A DNA stretch of 64,000 nucleotides from Ruminiclostridium sufflavum DSM 19573 (lineage in GTDB: Bacteria > Bacillota > Clostridia > Acetivibrionales > DSM-1351), in assembly GCF_003208175.1 (NCBI RefSeq), contig NZ_QKMR01000015.1:1-64000 (forward strand), in the 5' to 3' direction. Shown one piece after another: positions 8,787-17,191 of this stretch. A model generated the notes under the pieces. The model was not told the DNA's origin, did not search any database, and saw only the letters and a program-made list of their open reading frames with translations. Both the position numbers and the translations under genes were made by a program. The first letter of the stretch is position 1; each line of letters begins with the position of its first letter.

Positions 8787-8988
8787 CACATTTATATGCA
8801 AATATTGTGCAGGTCAGTCAAAAATAAATCATATAGAAGGTCTCCGCAAATTTCATTTACTAAAATCAGCTTCGGTTCAAAATTTTCGGTAATATCATTT
8901 TTGGGTGAATTTAATAAAAAATAATTTAGTTATAATGTTACAAAATATTATTTTTTACAGTATATTTATATGGAATTTATACAATAAA

Positions 8989-9017
8989 TTGACTGAGTTT
9001 CCTTTTGGATTTATAAT
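8989..9017 (+). promoter_or_regulatory. Promoter of the GH44 gene
   Basis: TTGACT (8989-8994), exactly 17 bases, then TATAAT (9012-9017). The predicted start near 9024 gives an ~85-base leader. Confidence 0.75.
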
Positions 9018-9032
9018 TAAAATGTATTTATT

Positions 9033-9072
9033 TGCAAGATAATAGATTTAATTGAAAATATATTATCTTGCA
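9033..9072 (+). promoter_or_regulatory. 5'-leader stem-loop abutting the GH44 Shine-Dalgarno
   Basis: TGCAAGATAAT (9033-9043) and ATTATCTTGCA (9062-9072) are a perfect 11-base inverted repeat, and GGAGG begins on the next base. The stem sits at the 5' end of the predicted transcript. A role in mRNA protection or translational control is inferred. Confidence 0.6.
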
Positions 9073-9108
9073 GGAGGTAATATTACATAATGAAAAGGAG
9101 ATGCGCAA

Positions 9109-11685
9109 ATGGTAAAGAACAGAAAGAGGATAGGGGCATTTATTGTCGGCTCGGCAATGATTTTGACAACAATGCTTCCTAGCGGTATCAGTTCCGCGGC
9201 TTCAGCCGGTCAGGTAAATGTAACTATTGATACCGGAGCAGAGAGAGCTTCAATCAGTCCATATATCTATGGAGGGAACTGGGAGTTCAACAATGCAAAA
9301 TTAACGGCAAATAGGCTTGGCGGAAACAGAATGACGGGGTATAACTGGGAAAATAATTTTTCGAATGCGGGAAGTGATTGGCAGCATTCAAGTGATACCT
9401 TTGCTGTTTCAAATGCAAAAATACCGGAAGCTCAATGGGATGTTCCCGGTATAGTGGCAAGTGATTTCCATGAAAAAAATCAAGCTGCAGGAGAAGCTTA
9501 CTCTTTGGTGACATTACAGGCAGCAGGGTATGTTTCGGCAGATGGAAACGGTACTGTGGCAGAGGAAGATGCTGCTCCGTCAGACAGGTGGAAAGAGGTT
9601 AAGTTCACAAAGGATGCCCCTTTGTCTACGACTCCGGATACAACTGATGATTATATTTATATGGATGAATATGTAAACTTTTTGGTAAATAAGTATGGAA
9701 ATGCGTCCTCAGCAACAGGCGTAAAGGGGTATGCAATTGATAATGAGCCTGCCTTATGGGTTGGAACTCACCCCAGAATCCATCCTGAAAAGCCCGCATG
9801 TGCAGAAATAATTGACAAAAATATTGAGCTTGCTAAAGCCGTTAAAAAGGTTGACCCGTTTGCAGAAACCTTTGGTCTTGTAGCATACGGATTTTCAGAG
9901 TATAATACCTTTCAGGACGCACCGGACTGGGATTCACTCAAGGGTAATTATAACTGGTTTTTAGATTACTATCTTGACAGTATGAAGAAGGCTTCGGATG
10001 CAGAAGGCAAAAGACTTATCGATGTACTTGACCTGCATTGGTATCCTGAAGCAAGGGGCGGCGGTGAAAGAATAACCTTTGGCGGAGATATTTCAAATAC
10101 TGAATGCAACAAGGCACGTCTTCAGGCTCCGAGAACCTTGTGGGATTCCACATACATGGAAGACAGCTGGATAGCTACATACTGCAGTGATAAGCTGCCA
10201 TTATTGCCTAATATCAAAACCTCCATAGATACATATAATCCCGGAACAAAGCTTGGATTTACTGAATATTCCTTCGGCGGAGACGAACATATAACAGGCG
10301 GTATCGCTCAGGCAGATGCATTAGGCGTATTCGGCAAATACGGTGTATATTTTGCTTCGGTATGGGGCGGCGGAAGCTATACAGCTTCAGGCTTCAATAT
10401 TTATACAAATTATGACGGAAATGGCTCGGCATATGGTGATACAAAGGTAAAAGCAGAGACCTCCGATGCTGAAAACAGTTCGGTATATGCTTCGGTTGAT
10501 GAAAAGGATGCTTCAAAGCTGCATGTAATACTGATAAACAAAAACTATGACTCCCCAATGACCGTAAACTTTGATATAGCCGGAGACAAGAGCTATAAAT
10601 CGGGCAGAGTATGGGCTTTTGACAGAGGAAGCTCAAATATTTATGAAAAGGCTCCGATAGAAAATATAAATAATAACAAATTGCTGTATACTGTACCTGC
10701 GTTGACAGTATGCCATATTGTTCTTGATACAAACGGAGGCACATATCAATACGGAGATTTTAACAAGGACGGAAATATTGACTCAATAGATATGGCAGGC
10801 TTCAAAATGGCTTTATTGACTCCCGGAACCGTTTTTGACAAAAAAATGGATTTAAATGGGGATGCTGCTGTAGATTCTATTGACTACGCAATATTGAAAC
10901 AATACCTGCTGCGTATTATAACCTCTCTTGAACCCGAGCAGACAGAAAACAATGCCCCTACGGCTGCTTTTACAGTTTCGCCGAAGGAAGCATATACCGG
11001 TGATGATATAGCCTTTGACGCATCTGCATCCAGTGATCCTGACGGGAAGGTTTACATTTATTCATGGAATTTCGGTGATAAAACCGAAGGCAGCGGAAAG
11101 ACTGTCACACATAAGTATAAAACTCCCGGAACATATACTGCCAAATTGACTGTTACCGATGAACTGGGGTTATCCGGAAGCGTTACGGATACAGTAACAA
11201 TAACGACAGCTACCGGAGATAATTCGGATATTAACTTTGAGGACGGAACTACTCAGGGAGTGGGAACAAATGATGCTGCTGTATCTCAGGTGGCGGTCAC
11301 AGCTGATAAGGCTTTTAAAGGAGCACATTCATTGGAATGGAATGTTACCTGCAACACCAAGGGGCTTGCTGATATAGTTGTAAACAGTGATGAGCCGGTT
11401 TTGACTCCGGGCAAGTCTATGACCTTCAGGGTTTGGATTCCTGAGGGTGCTCCTATAAAAACTATCCAGCCCTTTGTTATGCCGCATGATGCAACATGGG
11501 GCACTATTGAGTGGAACTCCTCATGGGCAAGCTACGAGCAGGTAAAAAAGGGTGACTGGAATGAATTCACAGTTACCTTGTCTCCTACGTCAAATACTGA
11601 TTTAGTACAGCAGCAATTTGGCATTCAGATTCAAACTCTCGAAGAGGGCAATTTTACAGTGTATGTAGATTCTATTGATTGGTAG
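9109..11685 (+). CDS. Cellulosomal GH44 endoglucanase (GH44-dockerin-PKD-CBM44)
   Basis: A secreted endo-beta-1,4-glucanase/xyloglucanase-type enzyme. Order: signal peptide (1-32); GH44 TIM barrel with acid/base Glu213 in DNEPALW and nucleophile Glu386 in GFTEYSFGG; the GH44 C-terminal beta domain (~455-545); a type I dockerin (548-~605) with two calcium-binding repeats (FNKDGNIDSID and LNGDAAVDSID); a PKD domain (~622-708) with WNFGD; and a CBM44-like cellulose/xyloglucan-binding module to residue 858. The domain order matches the C-terminal part of Clostridium thermocellum CelJ. AAAGGAGATGCGCAA precedes the ATG with good spacing. The dockerin means that the enzyme is assembled on a scaffoldin, which is not encoded here. 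Confidence 0.93.
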   Translation: MVKNRKRIGAFIVGSAMILTTMLPSGISSAASAGQVNVTIDTGAERASISPYIYGGNWEFNNAKLTANRLGGNRMTGYNWENNFSNAGSDWQHSSDTFAVSNAKIPEAQWDVPGIVASDFHEKNQAAGEAYSLVTLQAAGYVSADGNGTVAEEDAAPSDRWKEVKFTKDAPLSTTPDTTDDYIYMDEYVNFLVNKYGNASSATGVKGYAIDNEPALWVGTHPRIHPEKPACAEIIDKNIELAKAVKKVDPFAETFGLVAYGFSEYNTFQDAPDWDSLKGNYNWFLDYYLDSMKKASDAEGKRLIDVLDLHWYPEARGGGERITFGGDISNTECNKARLQAPRTLWDSTYMEDSWIATYCSDKLPLLPNIKTSIDTYNPGTKLGFTEYSFGGDEHITGGIAQADALGVFGKYGVYFASVWGGGSYTASGFNIYTNYDGNGSAYGDTKVKAETSDAENSSVYASVDEKDASKLHVILINKNYDSPMTVNFDIAGDKSYKSGRVWAFDRGSSNIYEKAPIENINNNKLLYTVPALTVCHIVLDTNGGTYQYGDFNKDGNIDSIDMAGFKMALLTPGTVFDKKMDLNGDAAVDSIDYAILKQYLLRIITSLEPEQTENNAPTAAFTVSPKEAYTGDDIAFDASASSDPDGKVYIYSWNFGDKTEGSGKTVTHKYKTPGTYTAKLTVTDELGLSGSVTDTVTITTATGDNSDINFEDGTTQGVGTNDAAVSQVAVTADKAFKGAHSLEWNVTCNTKGLADIVVNSDEPVLTPGKSMTFRVWIPEGAPIKTIQPFVMPHDATWGTIEWNSSWASYEQVKKGDWNEFTVTLSPTSNTDLVQQQFGIQIQTLEEGNFTVYVDSIDW

Positions 11686-11718
11686 CTTATAAAAGCTGAT
11701 TATTATCTTTAAAACCAA

Positions 11719-11760
11719 GCTATCGGCTGATATTATCAATTGATACCATCAGCCGATAGC
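11719..11760. terminator. Palindrome after GH44, sharing the repeat core
   Basis: GCTATCGGCTGAT (11719-11731) and ATCAGCCGATAGC (11748-11760) form a perfect 13-base inverted repeat 33 bases after the stop codon. CTATCGGCTGA is also the inner core of the AGTCAATTAC repeats at 33729 and 30971. There is no T-run on the plus strand, so it may act as a 3' mRNA stabiliser rather than a true terminator. Confidence 0.55.
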
Positions 11761-11846
11761 AAATTGCTTAAAAGAAAATTCTGCTCAAACCTTCGCATGA
11801 TAAATACCGGCATGAAGGACTTTGAGCTTGAAATATGCGGGATATC

Positions 11847-12074
11847 TCAGGGAGACTTGAAGCTCAGACCGAGGATATCCTTATAAAATGCCTGAGCTGC
11901 CTTTATGGGACTCGGCACCTTGATTCCTGAAGCTACAAGTGCTCCAAGAACAAATACAGAAACAAGTAGAACAGAATAGACCGTAAGGCTGTACCATTGC
12001 TTGTTTTTTACCATATAAGGCACCTCCAGTGCAGCGATACATATAAAAGCAATACACACCAGCAGCAGATTCAT
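11847..12074 (-). CDS. Small two-TM membrane protein, last gene of the ger operon
   Basis: A 75-residue protein with two hydrophobic segments (about 1-20 and 28-50) and a short charged tail. TAAGGAGG lies seven bases before the ATG, and that ATG overlaps the gerAB stop codon (ATGA), so it is translationally coupled to the germination permease. I recognise no family. Its position suggests an accessory role in the germinant receptor, comparable in idea to small GerD/GerK-associated subunits, but that is inference. Confidence 0.7.
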   Translation of the reverse strand: MNLLLVCIAFICIAALEVPYMVKNKQWYSLTVYSVLLVSVFVLGALVASGIKVPSPIKAAQAFYKDILGLSFKSP

Positions 12075-13237
12075 GATTGCACCTCCTTAGCTCTGCCGTT
12101 TCCGCGCAAGAAGGCCACCAAAAGTGAGACAACAGGAAGCAGGAATTCAAAGGTCAGTGCGAAGAAGGGAGCTGTTGTTGCACCCCAGTTTACGTTTTCC
12201 ATTACGGATTCGAAGACAAAAAGTGAATAGAAATATATTAATGCCGCACAAATAAAAAGGAGGGGAGGATGGCTTTTCTGACTCTTGAAATATCCTGCTT
12301 TGCAGGACTGTCCTTCGGAATCAGCACTGTGGCGGGGATTTCTGCTGAGAATTTCTGTAAGTCCAAGAGCGAATGCATATAGCAGAATACTTACTTTAAA
12401 TAAGAATAAAATTACCAGTACGACTGCATATACACTTTCCATTCTGGTGAGGATACCTGAAATACTCACATAACGTACCGATTCAAAAGACGGCAGTGAT
12501 ACGATTTCGGCAAGAGGTCCCAATGTCACGATATCTCTTAATATTACAATTCCTATAGTTACAGCCGAAAATAACAGACCAAGCACCATAGGCTTAACGA
12601 TTTTTGTATCTTTTTCCAGTAACGGCATGAGCATTGTGAAGGCTAAAATTTCTCCCATCGGAACGGTTACAACTGAAACCGTGCCTTGAACATACCTCAT
12701 CGGCTCAAGCTGGAAAAGCGGTTTTAAAAACCAGGGCTGAATATCTCTCAGTACAAGTATGAAATTAATAACTATTGCTCCTATTGATAGAATAGCTAAA
12801 ATTGCGGACAGATGCATGAGATTCTCTATTCCCTTGCAGAGCGTATATACGCATCCAATCATGAATATAAGAATAATAACTGTAATTGGAGTCTCGGGCA
12901 TCATATAGTCGGCAACAAAATTGCCGAGATCACGGGCATTGAGTGCTGCCAGTGATGCAAAAAAGAATAGATATAACACGGATATTATCTTTCCCAGAAC
13001 CGGACCGAATATAATATCATCGATTTCAATCAGATTTTTTCCGGGATGCTTTTTAAGCAGTGCCGCATAAATAAATACAAGAGGAAGCGAAAATAAAAAG
13101 CCTGTGACGGCCATTGCCCAGGAATCCTGCCGGGTTATGCCGACTATATATCCTGAGCGCAGCACTGTTGCCTGTATAAAGCAAATTATTCCTATCATTA
13201 AGTCCTTTGTGGATATGCTTCCTTGTTCCAGCTTCAT
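12071..13237 (-). CDS. gerAB: Spore germination permease (GerAB family)
   Basis: The B subunit of a Ger-type germinant receptor in the spore inner membrane. It is related to APC amino-acid transporters and holds the germinant-binding site. The 388-residue protein has about ten hydrophobic segments, with the N-terminal KDLMIGIICFIQATVL and GITRQDSWAM pattern typical of the family. AGGAGG lies before the ATG, and the start overlaps the gerAC stop by four bases. The order A-C-B differs from the A-B-C order of Bacillus gerA but is common in Clostridia. Confidence 0.9.
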   Translation of the reverse strand: MKLEQGSISTKDLMIGIICFIQATVLRSGYIVGITRQDSWAMAVTGFLFSLPLVFIYAALLKKHPGKNLIEIDDIIFGPVLGKIISVLYLFFFASLAALNARDLGNFVADYMMPETPITVIILIFMIGCVYTLCKGIENLMHLSAILAILSIGAIVINFILVLRDIQPWFLKPLFQLEPMRYVQGTVSVVTVPMGEILAFTMLMPLLEKDTKIVKPMVLGLLFSAVTIGIVILRDIVTLGPLAEIVSLPSFESVRYVSISGILTRMESVYAVVLVILFLFKVSILLYAFALGLTEILSRNPRHSADSEGQSCKAGYFKSQKSHPPLLFICAALIYFYSLFVFESVMENVNWGATTAPFFALTFEFLLPVVSLLVAFLRGNGRAKEVQS

Positions 13238-14478
13238 TGTTCACCTCCTGGTACAATTGGCTTTATCAAACCGCCTGTTGAACGCAGTTCTACATTTATA
13301 TGTGTTTCAAGCTCAATTGAAGGAAAGAGGGTATCCCAATTGTCCTTCATTTTGTCCCACTCCTTGGGGTAATCGCGGCGGATTGCCTCACCGAACCCGA
13401 AAACATCGGCGGAAAGAGTTCTTGCCTGCATAAGGGAGTATTCAATGTCAGAGTTTATTGATTCCCTCATTTTTGCTTTTAACATTTCAACGTTTTTAAT
13501 TTTTGACATGTCTTCGGTAGTCTCATTGCTTTGTATTGCACCGTCCTCGTATATTGTAAGCTCCATGTGTATTGTGCCGTCCTTTGCTTTAACAGGCTTT
13601 AATTTGCTGGTGGAATGGAGAAGCTCCAAAACTACCTGTCCCCACTGGGTGTCAACGGTTATATAGCCGCTGCCGGCTTTGTTTGTCACCCACAAAAGGC
13701 CTCTTGTTTCTGTTTTGCCAAAGGTTCCGATCATCATTCCATGCTTAAACACTGCGGTATCTTTAAGTATTACATGTTTTTTCCCGTCGGCTTCCTGCAG
13801 TTCTATCATCGGAGCCACAGCTGCCGTAGCTTTACTCAGGGTTGCGATGACAAAATCCCTCAGGGTCACAACCACAGTTTCAGAATTGGATTTCTGATTG
13901 TCCATCATACCGGCAATATGAAGTGCCGGCATTTTTTCAAGCTCCACATCTTCTGCCAATATTTCAGCTGCTTTGCCTTTTGAGATGAGAATATTAACAT
14001 TCATACGTGCTTCGTAATCGCGTGTAAAGGCGTCCAGTCCCTCTGACAGGTCAAGCTTTGCAAGTTCACTGCTTAAAATAAGCACCTCATTATGAGTGAA
14101 ATACAGCTTCCGGTTTTGCATATGAGTGATACCTCTGACAGCTGCCAATACGCTATTTTCAGTATAGCTTATGTTTACATAGGCTTTTCCCCCGTTTGTA
14201 CTGCTCTTTGAGGAAGAACCTGAGTTTATCTCAGAAGTTTTAACTATCTGGGCTGTCAGCTTCAGGGTATCCGGCAGGTCGCCAACATCAAGTCCTGTAC
14301 CCAGTACAATAGCCAGTTTATCAAGCTCACGCTGGCTCCAGCAGGAGCACAGACATAAAATATTCAGCATGCAAAGTAAAAATGCGGCGGAACGAAATGC
14401 TTTTTTATGAAAATTGCCCGAAAAGTATTTTAATAAGGGCAGAGCCTTTTTGTATTTTATGTTTAAATATTTTTTCAT
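13234..14478 (-). CDS. gerAC: Ger(x)C family spore germination lipoprotein
   Basis: The C subunit of the germinant receptor, a lipoprotein on the outer face of the spore inner membrane. It has 414 residues. A long N-terminus with a hydrophobic helix ends in LCLCSC, then WSQRELDKLAIV, the conserved motif after the lipidated Cys. The remainder is the three-domain Ger(x)C fold. The start shares one base with the gerAA stop (TAATG) and the stop overlaps gerAB, so the three subunits are co-translated. Confidence 0.9.
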   Translation of the reverse strand: MKKYLNIKYKKALPLLKYFSGNFHKKAFRSAAFLLCMLNILCLCSCWSQRELDKLAIVLGTGLDVGDLPDTLKLTAQIVKTSEINSGSSSKSSTNGGKAYVNISYTENSVLAAVRGITHMQNRKLYFTHNEVLILSSELAKLDLSEGLDAFTRDYEARMNVNILISKGKAAEILAEDVELEKMPALHIAGMMDNQKSNSETVVVTLRDFVIATLSKATAAVAPMIELQEADGKKHVILKDTAVFKHGMMIGTFGKTETRGLLWVTNKAGSGYITVDTQWGQVVLELLHSTSKLKPVKAKDGTIHMELTIYEDGAIQSNETTEDMSKIKNVEMLKAKMRESINSDIEYSLMQARTLSADVFGFGEAIRRDYPKEWDKMKDNWDTLFPSIELETHINVELRSTGGLIKPIVPGGEQ

Positions 14479-16100
14479 TATTTTCTGCTCCGGTTATATT
14501 TACTTGCATTAGAGGGCTGTGGAGGCTGTGCGCTTTCCCGTTTCAAATCCTGCGGCTTTGTTGCCTGCGGGCGGGTATTCATGGCCCGCAGCGGAACACG
14601 TACAGCGGTATCCTTCAAATCATATCTCTGGAACGGAGCTAACGGTGCCATATAATATGCTCCGAAGGACCTGAGAGAAGTGAGATGCATAAGTATCATA
14701 AATGCACCTACTGTTATACCGAAGCTTCCCATGGTAGATGCCATAATCAGAAGAAACCATCCAAGCAGGGACACGCCATCTGCCGCAAAAGGTATTGCGA
14801 AGCTTGACACAGCGGTGATTGCCACGACAATTACAACGGGTGCGCCGACTATTCCGGCGTTTACTGCTGCCTCTCCCATTACAAGGGCTCCAACAATGCT
14901 TATGGTTTGTCCGACCGGCCTCGGCATACGGATACCGGCTTCACGCAGTATTTCAAAGATAATCATCATCAGGCTCATTTCAACAGCGGCGGGAAACGGT
15001 ACGCCTTCACTGGAGGCCGCCATGGTAAAAAGCAGTGTCGTGGGGATTAATTCCTGATGATAGGTGGTTAATGCTATATACAGGGCAGGAGCAAATAAGC
15101 TGATAAAAAAGGCTGTCAGTCTCAGTAAACGCATTGCGGTTGCAAAGTGGCTGCGGATGATGTAATCCTCCGCATTTTGAAAGTTTTCTATAAACAGCAT
15201 GGGTACTGTCATTACAAATGGTGCGCCGTCCACAGCAATGGCTACACGGCCCTCCAAAAGCTTTCCCGCCACTGCGTCAGGCTTTTCGCTGCTCCAGATA
15301 GTAGAAAAAACCGTAAACGAGGAGTCTTCGATATACTGTTCTACATAGCCTGTAGCAAGTATTGAGTCAGTATCAATATTTTTAAGCCGTTGCTCCACCT
15401 CCCGTACAAGCTCGGGATCAGCTATTCCCTCGATATAAAGAATACTTATCTGAGTGTGTGTGCGCTTTCCGATTACGGTGTCAGTGATTTTTAGCGCAGG
15501 GTCTTTTATCTTCCGTCTGATCATGGTTGTATTTGTTCTCAGGCTTTCTGTAAAGCCTTCTCTGGGACCGCGTAGGGCGGTTTCACTTGTGGGCTCGGTA
15601 ACGGCCCTTTTATCCCAGCCTTTTGCTCCGATGTCAAGGGCCTTGCAGGAGCCGTCAGCCATAAAAACAGCATTCCCTGACAGGCAGGCTTCTATTACTT
15701 CATTATATGTGTAAACTGTTTTTACATCTCCAACAGTAAGGAATTTGTCACGGATATCCTCTATATTAACGGCGCCGGAAATTTTTCCTGCCTGAATAAT
15801 ACTTTTGTCGTGCATTAGCGGTTTTATGATATTATCGTTTATTATAGGCATATTGACCATTCCATCCAGAAAAATCAGTACCGCATTAACCTCCCTGCCT
15901 TTTTTTTCTGAAAAAGAAAATTCACGTATTATAAGATCAGAGCTTCCTTCAAATCTTGCTTTTATTGAGTCGATATTTTTTTTTAGCTTTCCTGAAAGAA
16001 TCTGAGGGCTTTCTTCTCCGAAACACATTTCATAATCCCTCTTAATTTTCCTTGCATGCTGCTCTTTGAACAGCCGTATTAGCTTTATAATAAAATGCAT
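14478..16100 (-). CDS. gerAA: Spore germination receptor subunit A
   Basis: The A subunit of the Ger receptor, a pentameric nutrient-gated ion channel in recent structural work. The 540-residue protein has a soluble N-terminal domain (~1-320) and a membrane domain with about five helices. It includes the conserved LRLTAFFISLFAPALYIALT and PFPAAVEMSLMMI segments, which are GerA signatures, and ends with a Pro/Gln-rich tail (about 505-540). It is the first gene of the operon. No Shine-Dalgarno of note precedes the ATG (GTTAACTTAT), so translation initiation may be weak. Forespore expression would be expected, but I could not find a convincing sigma-G promoter. Confidence 0.92.
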   Translation of the reverse strand: MHFIIKLIRLFKEQHARKIKRDYEMCFGEESPQILSGKLKKNIDSIKARFEGSSDLIIREFSFSEKKGREVNAVLIFLDGMVNMPIINDNIIKPLMHDKSIIQAGKISGAVNIEDIRDKFLTVGDVKTVYTYNEVIEACLSGNAVFMADGSCKALDIGAKGWDKRAVTEPTSETALRGPREGFTESLRTNTTMIRRKIKDPALKITDTVIGKRTHTQISILYIEGIADPELVREVEQRLKNIDTDSILATGYVEQYIEDSSFTVFSTIWSSEKPDAVAGKLLEGRVAIAVDGAPFVMTVPMLFIENFQNAEDYIIRSHFATAMRLLRLTAFFISLFAPALYIALTTYHQELIPTTLLFTMAASSEGVPFPAAVEMSLMMIIFEILREAGIRMPRPVGQTISIVGALVMGEAAVNAGIVGAPVVIVVAITAVSSFAIPFAADGVSLLGWFLLIMASTMGSFGITVGAFMILMHLTSLRSFGAYYMAPLAPFQRYDLKDTAVRVPLRAMNTRPQATKPQDLKRESAQPPQPSNASKYNRSRK

Positions 16101-16330
16101 ATAAGTTAACCTCTTGTCTATTGATATAGTACGGTCTGATTTGCTGAATAAACTATGCTTTAGTTTGGCTCATTTTTGGGAGATTTATACTGTGCTTGAA
16201 GAAAGCAGTATTTATTTTTTTGTAACAACGGAACATATCTGGTTATGGTATTTGTTTTTACTTTATGATAAAATTGCTAGGTAGACTGAGAAATTTCAGA
16301 GACTGTTTGTTTTCAGGAGAGTGAACCGGT

Positions 16331-17071
16331 GTGGATGCAAAAAAGATACTAAAATTGGCAGCATTGAATATTGCGATAGCTTTAATAAATATTGCACTTT
16401 TTTCTCCTGGATTTTTTAATTTGCGGATAGGCGGAACAAATCCGCTGCACAGTGCAATAGGCGGTACGGTAATATTCATGAGCTTTGTAATATTTATTTA
16501 CGGCAATTGCAAATTGATTTTACATAAAAGCAGCAGCCTTCAAATAAAGCAAATAATGAGCCCGGAGGATTGTATACTTGCTCTCAGACAGGCAGACGGC
16601 AAAAAATTATTTTCCGGTGATATTTCTGTTATGCTGGAGCAGGCTGAGAGCTTCTGGAAAAAGGAGAATAAAATACGGGATGTCCTTCTGCAGAAGTTTA
16701 ATGTCATTGACACTGTTTTTGAAAGATTTAGCGGAACTATCAATGATGTTGAGTACATTTTTTATACAAACATCAAAAGTATATTAAATAAGATATATGC
16801 TTTTGACGAAGAGGACTATGAGAGAATAGGCAGCGCTGCAAACAGGCAGAAATTTTCCTCGAAATATATTTCTTCAAAATTGAGCATATACAATGAATAT
16901 ATTACCTACATAAAAAAAGCCATGTCCGATAATGAGGAGATATTGCTCAAGCTGGATGCTCTTTTGCTTGAGATTTCAAATATTGATTGTCTGGAAATAG
17001 GTGAAATTGAAAATATGAATGAGATAAAGGAAATAGATGAGCTGATAAAAAGGTCCAAGTACTATATATAA
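16331..17071 (+). CDS. Hypothetical two-TM protein with helical cytoplasmic domain
   Basis: A 246-residue protein starting at GTG 16331, preceded by CAGGAGAG. Two hydrophobic segments (about 9-27 and 42-62) are followed by a long, charged, predominantly helical region to the C-terminus (coiled-coil-like, Glu/Lys/Ile-rich). I recognise no family. It lies 120 bases upstream of the solute-binding/VWA gene on the same strand. The pairing suggests a membrane-associated partner of that protein, as in other Clostridia where VWA proteins sit beside small helical membrane proteins. Confidence 0.6.
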   Translation: MDAKKILKLAALNIAIALINIALFSPGFFNLRIGGTNPLHSAIGGTVIFMSFVIFIYGNCKLILHKSSSLQIKQIMSPEDCILALRQADGKKLFSGDISVMLEQAESFWKKENKIRDVLLQKFNVIDTVFERFSGTINDVEYIFYTNIKSILNKIYAFDEEDYERIGSAANRQKFSSKYISSKLSIYNEYITYIKKAMSDNEEILLKLDALLLEISNIDCLEIGEIENMNEIKEIDELIKRSKYYI

Positions 17072-17096
17072 AACAGGCTTTTTCAGCTGATTGTGA

Positions 17097-17126
17097 TTGG
17101 TTGTCCATTATCCGACTGGATATAAT
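17097..17126 (+). promoter_or_regulatory. Putative promoter of the solute-binding/VWA gene
   Basis: TTGGTT (17097-17102), an 18-base spacer and TATAAT (17121-17126), about 65 bases before the start. Confidence 0.5.
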
Positions 17127-17191
17127 TATGATAAGTGCATAAAAACGGAGCTTTGCCGTCAATTAATTATTTATAAGGAGAGAAATTTTTT

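Noticed and set aside
9090-9182. 30-codon ORF overlapping the GH44 start
   Set aside because: Its GGAGG is 12 bases from the ATG, which is too far, and the peptide looks like the shadow frame of the signal peptide.
16100-16170. Sigma-G-like promoter before gerAA (GCATA / CGTACTA)
   Set aside because: The spacer is 20 bases, too long for the sigma-G consensus, and the -10 has one mismatch in a key position.
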